Origin: Pseudonocardia sp. DSM 110487
Lineage (GTDB): Bacteria; Actinomycetota; Actinomycetes; Mycobacteriales; Pseudonocardiaceae
DNA length: 64,000 nucleotides
Direction of reading: 5' to 3'
Assembly (NCBI RefSeq): GCF_019468565.1
Contig: NZ_CP080521.1
Coordinates: 4,650,001-4,714,000 of the forward strand
Made by a program: the position numbers and the translations under genes. How positions within the stretch are numbered: position 1 is the stretch's first letter; each line of letters opens with the position of its first letter. Under the pieces are notes generated by a model, which searched no databases, was not told the DNA's origin, and worked only from the letters and a program-made list of their open reading frames with translations. Positions 61,659 to 64,000 of the stretch are shown here, piece by piece.

Positions 61659-62041
61659 GGCTTCACCTGCGGGCGGTAGCTGCCGACCGACCAGATGTTG
61701 CCCTCGGGGTCGCGCACCGCGTACTCGCGGGAGCCGTACGGCTGGTCCACCAGCTCCTGCACCACATCGGCCCCGGCGGCGACGGCCCGGTCGTGGTGGG
61801 CGTCGACTGCCTCGGCGGAGTCGAGGGCGAGGTAGACGACCGCGCGGCCGGTGTCGAACGTGTCGGGGGTGCCGCTGCGGGTGCCGAGCATGATCACGCC
61901 GTCACCGAAGCTCAGCTCGGCGTGCGCGATCGTGCCGTCGTCGGCGGTGGAGACGTGCTGCTCGACGAACCCGAGCGTCCCGGTCAGGTACGCGATCGCC
62001 GCGCGGGCGTCGTCGTAGCGGAATGTCGCGTAGATGCTCAT
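61655..62041 (-). CDS. VOC-family protein (glyoxalase-like)
   Basis: 128 aa. RYDDARAAIAYLTGTLGFVEQH and SREYAVRDPEGNIWSVGSYRP are the two VOC halves; Glu in REYAVRDPEG is a usual metal ligand. First gene of an operon with the O-methyltransferase. 57 bp downstream of an AraC regulator on the same strand that probably controls both. Confidence 0.85.
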   Translation of the reverse strand: MSIYATFRYDDARAAIAYLTGTLGFVEQHVSTADDGTIAHAELSFGDGVIMLGTRSGTPDTFDTGRAVVYLALDSAEAVDAHHDRAVAAGADVVQELVDQPYGSREYAVRDPEGNIWSVGSYRPQVKP

Positions 62042-62098
62042 GGGACGGACGCTAGGAGCGTTCGGGGCCTGCGGGCTTGGACGAATGGGAACCCGCCG

Positions 62099-62908
62099 TC
62101 AACTCCACCCGTCCAGGTACTCGGTCGGCGTACAGCCGGCGAGCGCGTGGAACTCCCGCACCAGGTGGGCGTGGTCGGCGTAGCCGCATGCGGCGGCGAC
62201 GTCGGAGATCGACGGTGCCGCGGGGGTGGCGGCGCCGTAGACGCTGGCCGGGGCGAGCAGCCGGGCCGCATGGTGGAACCGCAGCACCCGCGCCGCGGTC
62301 TTCGGGCCGAGGCCCACCTGGGCACGGAAGCGGGTGAGCAGATGGCGGCGGCTCCAGCCGGTGTCATCGGCCAGCTCCCGCACGCCGACCCGGCCGGCGC
62401 TACGGCGAAGCCTGCGCCACGCCCACGCCACTTGCGGGTCGGGCCGGATCGTGGAGGCGTCGAGGCGGCCGAGCAGGACGTCGTCGAGCAGGGCGAAGCG
62501 GCGGGGCCAGCCGGGCTCCTCCGCCAGGCGCGCGGGGAGGCCGGCCAGCTCGGGCACGTCGAGCTCGGTGAGCTGCGGGGACACGTTGGTGAGCTCGGCC
62601 ATCGAGCGGCCGAGCAGCGCGAAGACGCCGAGCGGGCTGAGGTCGACCTGCAGCCCGTACTGGTGGCCGGTGAACTCGGTGAGAACCGGACCGTCGTGCA
62701 TGCCGGCCAGGAACGACGCCGGCACGGACGGGCCTGCCGGGCCGTGCAGGCGGATCGGCGGGCCGAGGCCGAGGATCAGCGTGCACGAGGCGCCGGGAGC
62801 CTGCCTGCGGCGCACCGGCGTGGTGCTGTGCTCGCGGTAGCCCAGGTAGCGCACCACGCAGCCGGCGAGCGCGGGGTGCGGCCGCCCCAGGGAGTACTCC
62901 CCGTCCAC
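62099..62908 (-). CDS. AraC-family transcriptional regulator
   Basis: 269 aa from GTG 62908. N-terminal ligand domain (about 1-150; the DUF6597-like type) and C-terminal AraC HTH (about 175-265) with VRELADDTGWSRRHLLTRFRAQVGLGPKTAARVLRFHHA and ISDVAAACGYADHAHLVREFHALAGCTPTEYL. Upstream of the VOC/O-methyltransferase operon. Confidence 0.87.
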   Translation of the reverse strand: MDGEYSLGRPHPALAGCVVRYLGYREHSTTPVRRRQAPGASCTLILGLGPPIRLHGPAGPSVPASFLAGMHDGPVLTEFTGHQYGLQVDLSPLGVFALLGRSMAELTNVSPQLTELDVPELAGLPARLAEEPGWPRRFALLDDVLLGRLDASTIRPDPQVAWAWRRLRRSAGRVGVRELADDTGWSRRHLLTRFRAQVGLGPKTAARVLRFHHAARLLAPASVYGAATPAAPSISDVAAACGYADHAHLVREFHALAGCTPTEYLDGWS

Positions 62909-62970
62909 CCCGCCAGGATGGCACGACCAGGGCCGCCCCTACTCTGCGGTCGGACACATCTCCGGGGGGA

Positions 62971-63573
62971 ATGATGGGAACCGTCGTCGGCGTCGTGATC
63001 GCCGTGCTCGTGATCGTGCTCGCGATCCTTGTGATCGTTGGCTACAACGGCCTGGTCAGAGCGCGCAACTCGATCAGAAACGCCTTCGCCCAGATCGACG
63101 TGCAGCTGCAACGGCGGTTCGACCTCGTGCCGAACCTCGTCGAGACGGCCAAGGCCTACATGGCGCACGAGCGCGAGACCCTCGAAGCCGTGGTGGCCGC
63201 GCGCGGCGCCGCTCTCTCGGGCTTGTCGGCGGCACAGACCAGCCCGGGCGACCCCGCCGCGATGCAGCAGCTGGAAGCCGGCCAGGGCGCGCTCAACGCC
63301 GCGCTCGGCCGGTTGATCGCGGTCGCGGAGTCCTACCCGGACCTCAAGGCCAACCAGAACATGGCGCAGTTGTCGGAGGAGCTGACCTCCACCGAGAACA
63401 AGGTCGCCTTCGCCCGTCAGGCCTACAACGACGCCGTCATGTCCTACAACAACCGGCGCGAGACATTCCCCACCAGCGTCTACGCCGGCATGTTCGGGTT
63501 CGCCGTCGCCGCGCAGCTCGGCATTCCGCCGGAGCGGCCCGAGATGCGGGATGCCCCGAAGGTCGAGTTCTGA
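62971..63573 (+). CDS. LemA-family protein
   Basis: 200 aa. One N-terminal transmembrane segment (residues 3-24), then a helical-bundle LemA domain: NSIRNAFAQIDVQLQRRFDLVPNLVETAKAY near 33-65, NQNMAQLSEELTSTENKVAFARQAYNDAVMSYNNRRETFP near 127-167. LemA proteins are membrane proteins of unclear role often next to M48/HtpX-type proteases, as here (28 bp upstream of one). ATG 62971 or 62974. Confidence 0.93.
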   Translation: MMGTVVGVVIAVLVIVLAILVIVGYNGLVRARNSIRNAFAQIDVQLQRRFDLVPNLVETAKAYMAHERETLEAVVAARGAALSGLSAAQTSPGDPAAMQQLEAGQGALNAALGRLIAVAESYPDLKANQNMAQLSEELTSTENKVAFARQAYNDAVMSYNNRRETFPTSVYAGMFGFAVAAQLGIPPERPEMRDAPKVEF

Positions 63574-63601
63574 CCCGGGCGCCGCGTTGAACTCCGCTGG
63601 G

Positions 63602-64000
63602 GTGGACTTCTTCGAGCGGCAGCGCACGGCCCGCGGCACGTCGGCCAAGCTCGTCGTCCTGTTCGTGCTGGCGGTGCTCGCGTCTGTCGCGGTCATCGAC
63701 GTGATCGCCGTCCTCGCGATGCAGGGCCGGGGCAACGTCACCGGGGTGCTCGTCGTGGTCTCGGCCGGCACCCTGCTGGTGATCGTCGGCGGCATGATCG
63801 GGAAGTCGTTCGCGCTACGCAAGGGTGGTTCGGCCGTCGCGGCGTCGGTCGGAGCCGTACCCGTCGACCCGACGACGACCGACCCCGCACTGCGCCGGTT
63901 CGTCAACGTGGTCGAGGAGATGTCGATCGCGTCCGGCGTGCCGATGCCCCGCCTGTTCGTGCTGCCGAGGGAACGGGGGATCAACGCGTTCGCGGCGGGG
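63602..64000 (+). CDS. M48-family (HtpX-like) membrane metalloprotease, 3' end outside window
   Basis: 133 residues of the N-terminus are visible, frame open to the window end. GTG 63602 (DFFERQRTARGTSAK) chosen; TTG 63587 is five codons upstream. Two transmembrane helices (about 15-42 and 50-70) and then RFVNVVEEMSIASGVPMPRLFVLPRERGINAFAAG, the segment before the HExxH zinc site in this family. Cotranscribed with LemA. Confidence 0.85.
   Translation, partial: MDFFERQRTARGTSAKLVVLFVLAVLASVAVIDVIAVLAMQGRGNVTGVLVVVSAGTLLVIVGGMIGKSFALRKGGSAVAASVGAVPVDPTTTDPALRRFVNVVEEMSIASGVPMPRLFVLPRERGINAFAAG

Overview
The window is very GC-rich, with tightly packed genes, many GTG/TTG starts and frequent 4-bp start/stop overlaps. 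The gene content points to a soil actinomycete: F420-type LLM flavin enzymes, a DUF222-HNH (13E12-type) gene, a mycobacterial-type LexA box, DUF664/DinB (mycothiol-dependent type) and a CGNR zinc-finger regulator. A Pseudonocardiaceae genome (Pseudonocardia-like) fits best, but that is inference. I see no rRNA, tRNA, CRISPR array, intact insertion sequence or prophage.

Layout. 0-6.6 kb: tail of an unknown gene, then a five-gene operon (acyl-CoA ligase, enoyl-CoA hydratase, acetoacetyl-CoA synthetase, 3-hydroxyacyl-CoA dehydrogenase, amidohydrolase). It looks like a CoA-dependent side-chain-shortening pathway ending in hydrolytic cleavage. 6.5-13.4 kb: LLM oxidoreductase with a divergent MmyB-like regulator, an SOS-boxed DUF222-HNH gene, an AraC/VOC pair, a secreted CAP protein and a membrane-anchored beta-helix protein. 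13.4-18.1 kb: pyruvate dehydrogenase-type E1alpha-E1beta-E2 operon behind a PucR/CdaR-type regulator, with a striking repeated operator between them. 18.1-31.5 kb: erythromycin-esterase homologue, a Tat-exported two-subunit molybdenum hydroxylase with a small secreted partner, GNAT, CGNR regulator, Mn-catalase, LysR/DapA-like/LLM, an alpha/beta hydrolase, SDR/TetR and a SnoaL-like protein.

31.6-49.3 kb is the most distinctive part. A nine-gene minus-strand operon (two paralogous amidohydrolases around a Rieske ferredoxin, an HSL-type esterase, a complete Dpp/Opp-type importer) lies next to a LysR gene and a six-gene plus-strand operon (lipoprotein binding protein, NTF2-like protein, fused double permease, ATPase, CocE-type hydrolase, MarR). 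One amidohydrolase has lost two predicted metal-ligand positions that its paralogue keeps, so a pseudoenzyme/enzyme pair is likely. Together the genes suggest import, ester or amide hydrolysis and decarboxylation or ring/chain cleavage of an unidentified carboxylated compound.

49.5-64 kb: CPBP protease plus NarL-type two-component system; a lipoprotein epoxide-hydrolase-like / methyltransferase / DinB operon; carboxylesterase and MBL hydrolase next to regulators; a DUF1326-DUF2182 Cys-rich membrane pair; a VOC/O-methyltransferase operon; an AraC regulator; LemA and the start of an M48 protease. Remnants in gaps (a frameshifted tyrosine-recombinase fragment near 58.9 kb, a 20-codon MmcQ/YjbR stub near 60.6 kb, a degraded coding stretch near 24.3 kb) mark past rearrangements.
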